This document shows, piece after piece, positions 15,838-24,319 of a stretch of DNA of 64,000 nucleotides. The position numbers and the translations under genes are program-made. A model generated the notes under the pieces. That model did no database searches. It had not been told where the DNA came from and was given only the letters and a program-made list of their open reading frames with translations. This DNA comes from Marinilactibacillus sp042660675. GTDB taxonomy: Bacteria > Bacillota > Bacilli > Lactobacillales > Carnobacteriaceae_A. Location of the stretch: NCBI RefSeq assembly GCF_042660675.1, contig NZ_JBHSUL010000001.1:9320-73319 (forward strand), written 5' to 3'. Within the stretch, counting starts at the first letter, position 1. Each line of letters opens with the position of its first letter.

Positions 15838-17205
15838 ATGACGAAGTTTTTCTGGGGAAATTCTGTTTCAAGTATGCAGACTGAAGGTGGATGGAACGAA
15901 GGTGGTAAATCACCATCTGTCTATGACATTCGTGAAGCTACTGAAGAGTCTAGTGACTGGAAATTTGCGAACGACAATTACCACAACTTTGAAGAAGACT
16001 TAGACCTGATTCAGGATTTGGGCATGAACATGTATCGATTCCAGATTTCCTGGTCTCGTGTGATTAAAGATGGAAACGGTGCAGTCAACGAAGAAGGCAT
16101 CGCTTATTACGATCGCTTCATTGATGGGCTGATTGAAAGAGGCATTGAACCGATGATTTGTCTGTATCACTTTGATATGCCTTTGCACCTTGCCGAGGAA
16201 TACAATGGACTCGTATCTAAAGAAGTTTTAGATGCCTTTATTCGCTACGGTAGAGAAATGGTCGATCGTTTTGCAAGCAAAGTCAAATACTGGATCGTTT
16301 TCAATGAACAAAATCTTTATCATGTACCTGCCGCTTTTAGAATTAGTGGTTATCTAAAAGGTGAGGAAACGACTAATGAATTGTATCAAATTCTCCACAA
16401 TGTGATGGTTGCACATGCTTCAATCGCTAATTACTTACACGAAAAATCGGATGCTCAAATGGGTGGTATGCTAGCCTATAGTGAAGTTTATCCCGCTACC
16501 AGTAAGCCAGAAGATATCCTTGTAGCGAGAAAGCACGATGAGTTTGTCAACTACACGCTTCTCGATGCCTACACCAAAGGAACTTATTCAAAAGAAATGA
16601 TGCATTATGTAGCACAAAACCAGATTGATATGAATATTTTACCGGGAGAACTAGAGACCATCAAAGCTCAGAAAAATGATTTTATTAGTTTCAGCTACTA
16701 CGCTTCTTCCACGATCAGTGTAGAAAAGATTCCAGAAAATACCGTTCCCAATCTTTATCTGAATTATGGTGGCGTTGAGAATCCTCATTTGGATAAAACG
16801 GAATGGAACTGGCAGATCGACCCACTCGGCTTTAGAGATGTCATGAACAAGCTGTATCAGCGTTACCAGTTGCCTATCTTCCCAATTGAAAATGGAATCG
16901 GTGTAAAAGAAGAATGGGACGGAGAACATCCAATTGACGATACCTACCGAATCGATTATCATAAACAACATCTGCTAGCGATGTATGATGCAATGAATAT
17001 TGATGGGGTAGAAGTCATGGGCTATCTAGGTTGGGGGCTGATCGATATTCTCAGCTCACAAGGAGATATGCGCAAACGCTACGGGTTGGTCTACGTCAAC
17101 CGCGACAATCACGACCTAAAAGATATGAAAAGAGTCCCTAAAAAAAGTTATCACTGGTTCAAAGAAGTCATCGCTACAAACGGAAAATCTCTGACGGAAG
17201 AATAA
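15838..17205 (+). CDS. GH1 6-phospho-beta-glycosidase (orphan copy)
   Basis: This 455-residue TIM-barrel glycosidase has the acid/base Glu157 in FNEQN and the nucleophile Glu351 in FPIENG. A C-terminal SSQGDMRKRYG puts Ser406, Lys413 and Tyr415 in the S-x6-K-x-Y spacing used to bind the 6-phosphate, as in LacG. It should hydrolyse a PTS-imported 6-phospho-beta-glucoside or galactoside in the cytosol. It is about 85 percent identical by eye to the GH1 protein at 38533. Unlike that copy, it has no PTS gene attached. The start follows AAAGGGAGCGTGTAGT. A likely cre overlaps the promoter. Confidence 0.88.
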   Translation: MTKFFWGNSVSSMQTEGGWNEGGKSPSVYDIREATEESSDWKFANDNYHNFEEDLDLIQDLGMNMYRFQISWSRVIKDGNGAVNEEGIAYYDRFIDGLIERGIEPMICLYHFDMPLHLAEEYNGLVSKEVLDAFIRYGREMVDRFASKVKYWIVFNEQNLYHVPAAFRISGYLKGEETTNELYQILHNVMVAHASIANYLHEKSDAQMGGMLAYSEVYPATSKPEDILVARKHDEFVNYTLLDAYTKGTYSKEMMHYVAQNQIDMNILPGELETIKAQKNDFISFSYYASSTISVEKIPENTVPNLYLNYGGVENPHLDKTEWNWQIDPLGFRDVMNKLYQRYQLPIFPIENGIGVKEEWDGEHPIDDTYRIDYHKQHLLAMYDAMNIDGVEVMGYLGWGLIDILSSQGDMRKRYGLVYVNRDNHDLKDMKRVPKKSYHWFKEVIATNGKSLTEE

Positions 17206-17230
17206 CGAGATTTTTCTATTTTTCAGACTA

Positions 17231-17275
17231 TACAAAACGCCTTCTCAATCAACAGAGAAGGCGTTTTGTATAAGT
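17231..17275. terminator. Bidirectional terminator after GH1
   Basis: A perfect 16-bp stem (17231-17246 with 17255-17270) with an eight-base loop lies between the convergent GH1 and DUF4336 genes. Confidence 0.8.
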
Positions 17276-17290
17276 AAAAATAACCTTATA

Positions 17291-18040
17291 TTAAATGTCT
17301 AACCACTTAAAAGCTCGTTTCAACTCAGATGTTCCATTTCTTTCATACCAGCGACCATGTGCAAGAATAATTTTTTCCGGACGCCAACTTAACATACGCT
17401 GAAAACTGTCTCTTGCTTGTTGTTTCTGCCCCAAAAAGGTCAGTCTCATATCTATAGGTGTTTGACCATTTGGGTCTGAAATTCTAGCTAATTTATGCAC
17501 GCATCTCCAGAAAGAACTTGTTGTGTATTCTGGTTCAAAGTTTTCAATCAAGTCTGTTAAGATCAAAGTTTGACTACTTTTATGATAAAAAACTACTTCC
17601 TGTACTACGTGACTTCCTTTGAAAATTAGCTGATTGATTTCTTTATGCCATTCCACGGGTGGACTATCTTCTAAATTTCGGTCAAACTTTACTTCTATCT
17701 TTTGACTAGCCGCTCGTTTTTCTACACCCGGACTTGACCAAGTTACGGCCTCAGGATAGTGTGTCTTCCACTCTCTTATAAAAGCGTAATGGATTTTGTT
17801 AGGTGAGACTAGATGACATACCTTTCCAATCTTATCGATTTCTTTGAACAATTCTGCGCTCGGTTGAATCGGTGAATGACACCATAGAGACTGATCTGCT
17901 AGTTTAATGATGGTCATTCTGGTTGAAAAAGGAATACCTACCGATAAGACATTCATATGAATCACTTCCCCATCAACAATCCAGATATTGTCTGCCACTC
18001 TCTTCAAAGTATTGAGTGGTTCATATATTGGTACGCTCAT
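17291..18040 (-). CDS. DUF4336 protein (metallo-beta-lactamase-like)
   Basis: This 249-residue protein matches DUF4336: an opening LKRVADNIWIVDGEV, a strand LWCHSPIQPSAELFKEIDKIG, then VCHLVSPNKIHYAFIREWKTHYPEAVTWSSPGV, and the C-terminal PEKIILAHGRWYERNG. DUF4336 is thought to have a metallo-beta-lactamase-like fold, with HSP, NKIHY and LAHG as degenerate counterparts of the metal-binding motifs. Its function is unknown. The start follows GAAGGGAG. It is monocistronic or runs with the small gene upstream at 18227, 31 bases away. Confidence 0.7.
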   Translation of the reverse strand: MSVPIYEPLNTLKRVADNIWIVDGEVIHMNVLSVGIPFSTRMTIIKLADQSLWCHSPIQPSAELFKEIDKIGKVCHLVSPNKIHYAFIREWKTHYPEAVTWSSPGVEKRAASQKIEVKFDRNLEDSPPVEWHKEINQLIFKGSHVVQEVVFYHKSSQTLILTDLIENFEPEYTTSSFWRCVHKLARISDPNGQTPIDMRLTFLGQKQQARDSFQRMLSWRPEKIILAHGRWYERNGTSELKRAFKWLDI

Positions 18041-18071
18041 ATTTTTCTCCCTTCAGCCTATTAACTCCAAC

Positions 18072-18227
18072 CTAAGGCGTATTCACGAAGCTATAAAGCA
18101 AGAAACCAATAGATCCTAGAATCAAAATGATTACAATAATAAACAGCAAAGAAAACACACCAAAACAGGAATATCCTTTCCCCTTCTGCAGTTGCTTTTC
18201 ATTCTCTTCTTCAAATGAATCCTGCAT
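18072..18227 (-). CDS. 51-residue single-pass membrane protein
   Basis: A charged N-terminal stretch (MQDSFEEENEKQLQKGKG) is followed by a strong hydrophobic helix (VFSLLFIIVIILILGSIGFLLYSF). The ATG 18227 is preferred because GGAGAGGAG lies just upstream; the longer frame to 18296 adds no recognisable sequence. It is upstream of and on the same strand as the DUF4336 gene. No family is recognised. Confidence 0.5.
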   Translation of the reverse strand: MQDSFEEENEKQLQKGKGYSCFGVFSLLFIIVIILILGSIGFLLYSFVNTP

Positions 18228-18313
18228 CTCAGATTTCTCCTCTCCATTAAACAATCTTTTATTTAAATGCGATATACTAACTAACGTACGAATCAAACTT
18301 ACGAGGTGTTTTG

Positions 18314-18937
18314 ATGGATTTAAATAATTTCATGCAAAAGCATTTTCCTAATCTAGAACTTTATCCCCCCTTGTTTTACAAATGGGAAATTGGAATCCGA
18401 TATGAACTTGGGCAAGAGAAAAATGATTTGCTAGAGTCTTATTTATACGATGCCTACAAACGAGCGAAGACTCTTTTTAAATTTCTCCATCAGCCCGACG
18501 ACACTATACTTATCGTAATAGATGTTTTAGATAAAAAAACCGGAAAACCATTCGAGCGTCAACTTAAGAATTTCGCTCCTTATGTAGACAAACATCTATT
18601 ATTCAAGATACAGTATCAATATCTTCGTTCTACCGATTTAGAGGATGATATCGACCCGTTCGCCGTTCACAGATTCACCTTACGTTGTCAAACGGCTGAA
18701 CTCCAGTATGCGCCTATGCTTAAAGCACTTTGCAATCAGGATTTCGGTATACAACCGAGCTTGTCCCACTTTGTTTATTTCATTAATACAAACAAAAATA
18801 CCATTTTCCATGTGTATGATGACCGTGGCTGTGATGTCATTGCGCCTTCTCCAGATGCTTTGAAAGAAGCTTATACGACCTTCAATGAATGGATTCTAGA
18901 TTATGATCGACTTAAAATCAATCAAACCTTTCATTGA
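18314..18937 (+). CDS. DUF3885-domain protein
   Basis: This 207-residue cytosolic protein shows the DUF3885 pattern LFYKWEIGIRYELGQ near residues 18-32 and a C-terminal VYDDRGCDVIAPSPDALKEAYTTFNEWILDYDR. The function is unknown; many members sit in toxin-immunity or solitary contexts. ATG 18314 lies six bases after AGGTG, whereas the in-frame TTG at 18311 is less well placed. The 213 bases after it hold a possible cre but no recognisable terminator. Confidence 0.7.
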   Translation: MDLNNFMQKHFPNLELYPPLFYKWEIGIRYELGQEKNDLLESYLYDAYKRAKTLFKFLHQPDDTILIVIDVLDKKTGKPFERQLKNFAPYVDKHLLFKIQYQYLRSTDLEDDIDPFAVHRFTLRCQTAELQYAPMLKALCNQDFGIQPSLSHFVYFINTNKNTIFHVYDDRGCDVIAPSPDALKEAYTTFNEWILDYDRLKINQTFH

Positions 18938-19033
18938 ATATCCGTTTAGGATCCTCAATCAGATAACAGTAAAATTAAAAAAACGATCTTCACACTCATT
19001 ATAGCGATTTAATCAATCACACACCACAAATAT

Positions 19034-19047
19034 TGAAACGGATTTCA
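19034..19047 (+). promoter_or_regulatory. Possible cre site upstream of the beta-helix gene
   Basis: TGAAACGGATTTCA matches the cre consensus TGWAANCGNTNWCA at 13 of 14 positions; one central C is G. It lies about 105 bases before the beta-helix start. Catabolite control of a carbohydrate-active enzyme would fit, but the central CG of cre is usually conserved. Confidence 0.35.
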
Positions 19048-19150
19048 TGAAAATCAAGAGAGACTTTTCCTATAAAAATTGATGGGATTTTGTATCTATT
19101 TAGCCTGTATTCTTTTAAAGTATGGTTGATTAAGAAAGGAAGAAACACTA

Positions 19151-20485
19151 TTGAAAAAAGTTTTAGCTGTAATCGGATTGATCCTCGTTGTTTCAGGATT
19201 CTTTTGGTTTAATTTACGTAATTTCCAAACACCTGCGGACAATGCCTCTGAACTATTTGTCGCTACAAACGGTGACGACAAGAATCCAGGAACCATTGAC
19301 GAACCGTTAAGAACCTTAGAAGCCGCCGCAGATCAGGCAGTTTCCGGGACAACTGTGTCTATTCGAGAAGGCACCTACTTCGAATCTCTTATCGTCCAAC
19401 ATAGTGGTACCGCATCAGAACCAATCGTATTTCAGGCGTACTCAGATGAAGTGGTTCATTTAAGTGGGGAACAATTTGAAGATACCCCTGATGACCGTGC
19501 ATTAGTTGAAATTGATGGCTGCAATCACATCTCAATAAAAAGACTGACACTTGAAAATCTCTCCACAGATGATCCTGATAAAACGGTCATAGGTATGTTG
19601 GTGACTGGACCCAGTCAACACATCAAACTTACCGATAATTGGATACAAAATATTACCACGACTGCATTTGAGGGGAACGCACATGGGATCGCTGTATACG
19701 GTAACGCATCTATTCAGAAAATTGAGATTCATAAGAACACTTTGACCAATCTCAAGCTTGGACTGAGTGAAGCACTTGTGGTAAATGGAAATGTCAGTGA
19801 CTTTTCTATCAAAGAAAATCATATCTATGAAACAGATAATATCGCTATCGACGCTATTGGATATGAAGATATTGCAGATGATACCAATGAAGACTATGCT
19901 CGAGACGGAATCATCAGCGAAAATATAGTCCACAACAACTCCAGTTATCATAATCCAAGTTACCAGAACGATTATAGTGCCGGCGGAATATATATAGATG
20001 GCGGGCAAGATATCACGATTGAAAATAACACCGTTTACCAAAACGATATCGGTATCGAAGCCACTTCTGAACACAAAAATCGATCAGCTAATCATATAAA
20101 AATATTGAGTAATGACGTTTACGAAAATACTTATGCAGGCATTTCCATTGGTGGTTATGATGCCGATAGAGGGGGAACAACCCACTCACTAATCTCTGGA
20201 AATACATTAACTGATAATGATATGATTGGTCTAGAAGGTGGACAAATTTTATTTCAGTACTATTCTGATTCAAATACAATTAAGTCCAATACTTTAACAG
20301 CTTCTCCTTCTGGTTTATTTATCAGTCATGAATATACAGGAAATACAGACACTACTTTCGAAGCTAATCACTATCACTTCAGTGACGATACTCGTCCTAG
20401 ATGGTTATGGAACAATAAAGAAGTATATTCACTAGAAGACTTTCAAAAGCTCACGAATGGTCACAATGAATCATTCGTTCCATGA
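19151..20485 (+). CDS. Secreted or membrane-anchored right-handed parallel beta-helix protein
   Basis: This 444-residue protein has an N-terminal hydrophobic segment at about residues 4-20 (VLAVIGLILVVSGFFWF), a signal or anchor without lipobox. A DUF1565-like motif follows (LFVATNGDDKNPGTIDEPLRTLEAAADQA), then many short repeats of the parallel beta-helix type (IKENHIYETDNIAID, ITIENNTVYQNDIGIEA, SLISGNTLTDNDMIGLEG). Such folds occur in pectate, alginate and glycosaminoglycan lyases; no catalytic triad can be assigned by eye. TTG is the apparent start, with AAGGAAG upstream. It may be under catabolite control. Confidence 0.7.
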   Translation: MKKVLAVIGLILVVSGFFWFNLRNFQTPADNASELFVATNGDDKNPGTIDEPLRTLEAAADQAVSGTTVSIREGTYFESLIVQHSGTASEPIVFQAYSDEVVHLSGEQFEDTPDDRALVEIDGCNHISIKRLTLENLSTDDPDKTVIGMLVTGPSQHIKLTDNWIQNITTTAFEGNAHGIAVYGNASIQKIEIHKNTLTNLKLGLSEALVVNGNVSDFSIKENHIYETDNIAIDAIGYEDIADDTNEDYARDGIISENIVHNNSSYHNPSYQNDYSAGGIYIDGGQDITIENNTVYQNDIGIEATSEHKNRSANHIKILSNDVYENTYAGISIGGYDADRGGTTHSLISGNTLTDNDMIGLEGGQILFQYYSDSNTIKSNTLTASPSGLFISHEYTGNTDTTFEANHYHFSDDTRPRWLWNNKEVYSLEDFQKLTNGHNESFVP

Positions 20486-20520
20486 TATCGACCAAACTAT
20501 TTGGAAGGAAGGTATGCTCC

Positions 20521-21054
20521 ATGAGTGTAAAAAGAAAAGTCGTTTTGTTTATCGCTACCAGTCTGGATGGTTTTATTGCTACAGAAGAAGAAACGTTAGA
20601 ATGGTTATTTGAAGTGGAAGGAGAAGGCGATAATGGGTATTCAGCCTTTTACGATATGATTGATACAGTTTTGATGGGCAAAAAAACCTATGATTGGATC
20701 TTAAATAATCATCAATTCACGGAATACCCCTATAAAGATAAGCAAAGTTTTGTTTTCTCAAAATTTGACCACAAAAACACTGATGATGTTCAGTTTATAA
20801 AAAACGATATTCCACAGTTTATAAATCAGCTGAAAAAGAACAATGGTAAAACTATCTGGTTAGTTGGTGGCGGACAACTTTTTACTTATTTTCTGAAAAA
20901 TAAACTTGTCGATGAACTTTATGTCACGGTTGCTCCAAAAATTATTGGTACAGGTATTCCACTCTTCAACCCTGGCTCTTATCATGTAGACCTTACGTTG
21001 ATTGGCACACAGACTTTTAATCAGTTTGTCGAATTGCATTATAAAGTTCTATGA
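20521..21054 (+). CDS. Dihydrofolate reductase / RibD C-terminal family protein
   Basis: This 177-residue protein begins KVVLFIATSLDGFIA, then has DTVLMGKKTYDWILN and the NADPH-binding segment GKTIWLVGGGQLFTYFLKNKLVDELYVTVAPKIIGTGIPLF. These are hallmarks of the RibD C-terminal/YwjB-type reductase family. It is distinct from true FolA. The substrate is unknown. ATG 20521 follows GGAAGGTATGCTCC; the in-frame ATG at 20482 overlaps the previous stop. It likely shares a transcript with the beta-helix gene. Confidence 0.75.
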   Translation: MSVKRKVVLFIATSLDGFIATEEETLEWLFEVEGEGDNGYSAFYDMIDTVLMGKKTYDWILNNHQFTEYPYKDKQSFVFSKFDHKNTDDVQFIKNDIPQFINQLKKNNGKTIWLVGGGQLFTYFLKNKLVDELYVTVAPKIIGTGIPLFNPGSYHVDLTLIGTQTFNQFVELHYKVL

Positions 21055-21070
21055 ATTTTAACTTGTTGAA

Positions 21071-21105
21071 AAGAAGCTTTCCGTAACTCTGAAAGCTTCT
21101 TTTTT
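21071..21105 (+). terminator. Terminator after the reductase gene
   Basis: A 10-bp stem (21072-21081 with 21091-21100) with a nine-base loop is followed by a T-run. Confidence 0.85.
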
Positions 21106-21213
21106 ACGTAATTTAAAACAAAGTTTTTACTGCTATCTGGATTGAATTGTGTTACAGTTTTCTTCGTAAGTTAAATTTGATCCGCTTTCAAAATATTTCG
21201 TATAGGAGCTTTT

Positions 21214-22401
21214 ATGTATTCATTACTTTTACTGATTATTTATATCGCCTTTATCAGTCTCGGATTACCCGATTCTTTGCTTGGTTCAGCTTGGCCTGTT
21301 ATGCAAGGAGATCTCAATGTCCCCGTTTCTTACGCTGGGCTTATTACCATGACGATAGCTGGCGGAACCATTATTTCCAGTTTATTTTCAGATAAACTGA
21401 CTAAAAGACTTGGTGCTGGTCTAGTAACCTTTTTGAGTGTTCTGACTACAGCTATTGCGCTTTTCGGTTTTTCAATTTCGAGTACGTTCGTCTCCTTAAT
21501 TTTATGGGCCATCCCTTATGGTCTTGGTGCCGGTGCCGTTGATGCGGCTTTAAACAATTACGTGGCACTCTATTATGGTCCAAAACATATGAACTGGCTT
21601 CATTGTTTCTGGGGTGTGGGCGCTTCGATTAGCCCTTACATCATGGGATTTTACTTAACAAGAGGAGACAGCTGGTCTAGCGGCTACCAAACTGTGGGCA
21701 TCATTCAAGTTGTCATTTCTCTTATTTTACTTTTCAGTTTACCTTTGTGGAGAGGTGGATACAAAAGTATCGAGGACTCTGAGATTGCAGAATCCAAATC
21801 ACTGACCTTCAAAGAAATTTTTAGACTGAGTGGTATCGTTCCCCTTTTGATTGCATTTTTTGCATATCAGGCTATTGAACAAACTACAGGACTATGGGCA
21901 AGTACTTATCTTGTTGAAGCCAGATCAGTTGATCCTGAAACGGCTGCTCAATTCGCTTCGTTCTTCTTTTTAGGGATTACTTTTGGTCGATTTATTTGTG
22001 GGTTTATAGCCAATCGATTAGGGGATACAAAGTTAATTAGAATTGGAACAGGTATCTTATTCATTGGAATTTTTTTACTATTTATTCCAACAACTTTCAC
22101 TGGCTTTGCCCTCTCAGGGCTCGTGATTATTGGGATCGGCTGTGCTCCAATCTATCCCTCGGTTATTCATAGTACACCAGTAAACTTTGGAAAAGCTTAT
22201 TCTCAGTCCATTATCGGTATTCAAATGGCGGTCGCTTATTTTGGAACAACCTTCATGCCGCCATTATTCGGATGGATTGCTTCAATCTTGAGTATTCAAT
22301 TATACCCCGTATACCTTTGCTTCTTTACAATCATCATGTTTATCTATAATGAACGCCTGAACACGATCGTAAAAAACCGTTCACTCAAAACAATGAATTG
22401 A
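21214..22401 (+). CDS. MFS transporter
   Basis: This 395-residue protein has twelve hydrophobic segments. It opens with FISLGLPDSLLGSAWPVMQGDL and contains SDKLTKRLGAGLV in the conserved cytoplasmic loop 2-3 and GLGAGAVDAALNNYVALYYGPKHMNWLHCFWGVGASISPY near residues 100-140. This pattern is typical of the fucose-permease-like branch of the major facilitator superfamily. It acts at the cytoplasmic membrane; the substrate is unknown. The start follows ATAGGAGCTTTT. It stands alone between terminators. Confidence 0.8.
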   Translation: MYSLLLLIIYIAFISLGLPDSLLGSAWPVMQGDLNVPVSYAGLITMTIAGGTIISSLFSDKLTKRLGAGLVTFLSVLTTAIALFGFSISSTFVSLILWAIPYGLGAGAVDAALNNYVALYYGPKHMNWLHCFWGVGASISPYIMGFYLTRGDSWSSGYQTVGIIQVVISLILLFSLPLWRGGYKSIEDSEIAESKSLTFKEIFRLSGIVPLLIAFFAYQAIEQTTGLWASTYLVEARSVDPETAAQFASFFFLGITFGRFICGFIANRLGDTKLIRIGTGILFIGIFLLFIPTTFTGFALSGLVIIGIGCAPIYPSVIHSTPVNFGKAYSQSIIGIQMAVAYFGTTFMPPLFGWIASILSIQLYPVYLCFFTIIMFIYNERLNTIVKNRSLKTMN

Positions 22402-22407
22402 TGCATA

Positions 22408-22460
22408 AAAAGACTAGTGGGAAAACTGCAAGAATCCGCAGCTTCCCTCACTAGTCTCTT
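22408..22460. terminator. Bidirectional terminator between MFS and MerR genes
   Basis: A long imperfect stem pairs AGACTAGTG with CACTAGTCT and extends into GGGAA/TTCCC pairing. It lies between the convergent MFS and MerR-family genes. Confidence 0.75.
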
Positions 22461-23271
22461 ATGTTTTATATTTTTTGGCGAATTTAACTTGTATTTCCGT
22501 AATAAACGCCTCAGGATTTTCATGCACACTTTGATGAATCGGAAATTCGTAGAAGTAACCCGTTAGTTCATACTGATTTTTCGAAGCAAATTTCAAGATA
22601 TCCTCATACGCTTTGTATAAATCCGCTTCTGCCCCAGTATAAAGCATGCTTAAATAGTTCCCAGCTGGCTTAACAAAGGCCCCCTGAGTTACCTGACCTT
22701 TTTCAAGGTAAAAGTAATCGTAGAATTCATCTTTACTATTTTGGATTTTCTTTCGGGTGTGAATCATATAGCCATAGCGATTATTGGTAAATAAATATTT
22801 CCCTTCATCATTCAATAACTGATATACAGCATTAAACGTTGTCAAAAGGTCATCTGTTTCCAATACTTCACTTAACGTCAGGTATTCTTCCTGCAATTCA
22901 ATCTCTTCAATATTTAAGAATCCTCTTTCAGTCATCTTGATTTGTTTTAATTTTCTAGTGGCTAGTTGTCTGATTTCTTTTAAAGATTCAATTTGCTTGT
23001 CTAATTCATCAATTTTACTTTCAAGAATCGTTTTGGAATGAGACATGTCCCCATCAATAATTTTTTTAATATCCTCCAGAGGAATTTCCAGTTCTTTCAA
23101 AGATAAAATAACAGCTAGGTCCATTGACTTCTCAACTGAATAGTATCGATAACCGTTATCATCCTTAAAGTCAGGAGAAAACAATCCGATCTCATCATAG
23201 TAATGTAACGTTCTCTTGTTGATACCTAAAAGACTAGCCAGTTCCGAAACTTTAAATCTGTACTTTTTCAT
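22459..23271 (-). CDS. MerR-family transcriptional regulator with BmrR-like effector domain
   Basis: This 270-residue protein has a MerR helix-turn-helix (FKVSELASLLGINKRTLHYYDEIGLF, then NGYRYYSVEKSMDLAVILSLKELEIPLEDIKKII), a dimerisation coiled coil at about residues 80-115, and a C-terminal GyrI/BmrR-like ligand-binding domain. It should bind a lipophilic or cationic ligand and activate a promoter by DNA distortion. The start ATG 23271 follows GGGGGAAGAGG. It is divergent from an acetyltransferase gene whose promoter has the MerR architecture (19-bp spacer with a central dyad), so that gene is its probable target. Confidence 0.85.
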   Translation of the reverse strand: MKKYRFKVSELASLLGINKRTLHYYDEIGLFSPDFKDDNGYRYYSVEKSMDLAVILSLKELEIPLEDIKKIIDGDMSHSKTILESKIDELDKQIESLKEIRQLATRKLKQIKMTERGFLNIEEIELQEEYLTLSEVLETDDLLTTFNAVYQLLNDEGKYLFTNNRYGYMIHTRKKIQNSKDEFYDYFYLEKGQVTQGAFVKPAGNYLSMLYTGAEADLYKAYEDILKFASKNQYELTGYFYEFPIHQSVHENPEAFITEIQVKFAKKYKT

Positions 23272-23282
23272 CCTCTTCCCCC

Positions 23283-23313
23283 TTGACCTTACAGTAACTG
23301 TAGCGTTTATACT
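23283..23313 (+). promoter_or_regulatory. MerR-type promoter with operator dyad in a 19-bp spacer
   Basis: The -35 TTGACC (23283-23288) and -10 TATACT (23308-23313) are separated by 19 bases. The spacer holds the dyad TACAGTAACTGTA at 23290-23302. Overlong spacers with a central dyad are the defining feature of MerR-activated promoters, and the dyad resembles sites of BmrR/TipA-like members. It drives the acetyltransferase gene at 23350 and probably feeds back on the divergent regulator. Confidence 0.85.
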
Positions 23314-23349
23314 TATAGTAATCAAAAAACTAGGACGAAGAAAGGTGTT

Positions 23350-23988
23350 ATGATGAAAAAAGTTGTATATAGAGTATTAGAAAAAGGAGATATTCCGTCA
23401 CTGGTTTCTATTCTAATCAAAAACTGGAAGTTTGATCAAACTCTGTCTGAAAAGAATGCTCACCATATGGGAACCTCTTTTCTAAATTATGAACTAGCTA
23501 AATCATCTTATACGGAAGTCGCTGAAGTTGATGGAGAAGTAGTCGGTATGCTAGCAAGTAGTTTTGGTAAAGTCCCTCTAAGCAGCAGACTGTATTTACT
23601 GAATGTATTGGTGCACGGTATTCCTTTATTGCTATCCAAAGAAGGCAGAGCCAGTCTAAGGATTCAAAGAGAAGTTCTTTCAAATGACCAGCAGCTATTT
23701 GATCAGTTAGACGAAACTTTTGAAGGAGAAGTTACCTTATTTGCTGTTGGAGAAAAAGCGCAAGGCTTAGGTATCGGTTCTGGATTATTCAATCGTTTCT
23801 TAGAACAGATGAAAAAGCGAAACCTCGATTATTTTTTCCTTTATACAGATACGACTTGTAACTACGGTTTTTACGAACACAAAGGTCTGGATAGAATTGC
23901 AGAAAAAACTTACTCTATCAATGCTTCTAGAAAATTTGATATAACCTCATTTATTTATTCAGGAAAAAGAACAAAACTTGGAGCATAA
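23350..23988 (+). CDS. GNAT-family acetyltransferase controlled by the divergent MerR protein
   Basis: This 212-residue protein has GNAT elements: VAEVDGEVVGMLASSFG near residue 60 and VTLFAVGEKAQGLGIGSGLFNRFLEQMKKRNLDYFFLYTDTTCNYGFYEHKGL near 135-185, with the acetyl-CoA loop AQGLGIGS. Start is ATG 23350 or the adjacent ATG 23353, after AAGAAAGGTGTT. The MerR-type promoter upstream suggests induction by a small molecule that the enzyme may modify and detoxify. The acceptor is unknown. Confidence 0.8.
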   Translation: MMKKVVYRVLEKGDIPSLVSILIKNWKFDQTLSEKNAHHMGTSFLNYELAKSSYTEVAEVDGEVVGMLASSFGKVPLSSRLYLLNVLVHGIPLLLSKEGRASLRIQREVLSNDQQLFDQLDETFEGEVTLFAVGEKAQGLGIGSGLFNRFLEQMKKRNLDYFFLYTDTTCNYGFYEHKGLDRIAEKTYSINASRKFDITSFIYSGKRTKLGA

Positions 23989-24319
23989 TTTCACGAACCA
24001 AAATTCAATACTCTGTACCATAAAACTCTACCTATATACTTAGTAAAGCTAAGTTTCGGTAGAGTTTTTTATGTGTACTTATCTAGGAAGCTTCATTCCT
24101 ATATTTATAACCAGTACTACTCATTTAATATATCTTCAAAATTTCAAGTTATTCTTTAGTGAAAGATAGCCATCAACATGTTAAAATGATTTAGATATAT
24201 AGTTAAAAAACATTACTTACGAGAAGAGTGTAAATCAACATGATTCAATAGTAATGATTTTGTTGACTATTGAGTGTTGTTGTATCCTTCTTATCACAAA
24301 TTAAGAAAGGTTGATAACA
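23989..24319. other. Intergenic region between acetyltransferase and BCCT genes
   Basis: The first part holds a clear terminator (24022-24072). The remaining 245 bases are A+T-rich. I see no ORF with a ribosome site, no riboswitch-like conserved motif and no confident promoter, although an osmotically controlled promoter for the BCCT gene must lie here. Confidence 0.5.
24022..24072 (+). terminator. Terminator after the MerR-controlled acetyltransferase
   Basis: An outer 11-bp stem (24022-24032 with 24058-24068) and an inner ACTTAG/CTAAGT stem are followed by T6. Confidence 0.85.
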
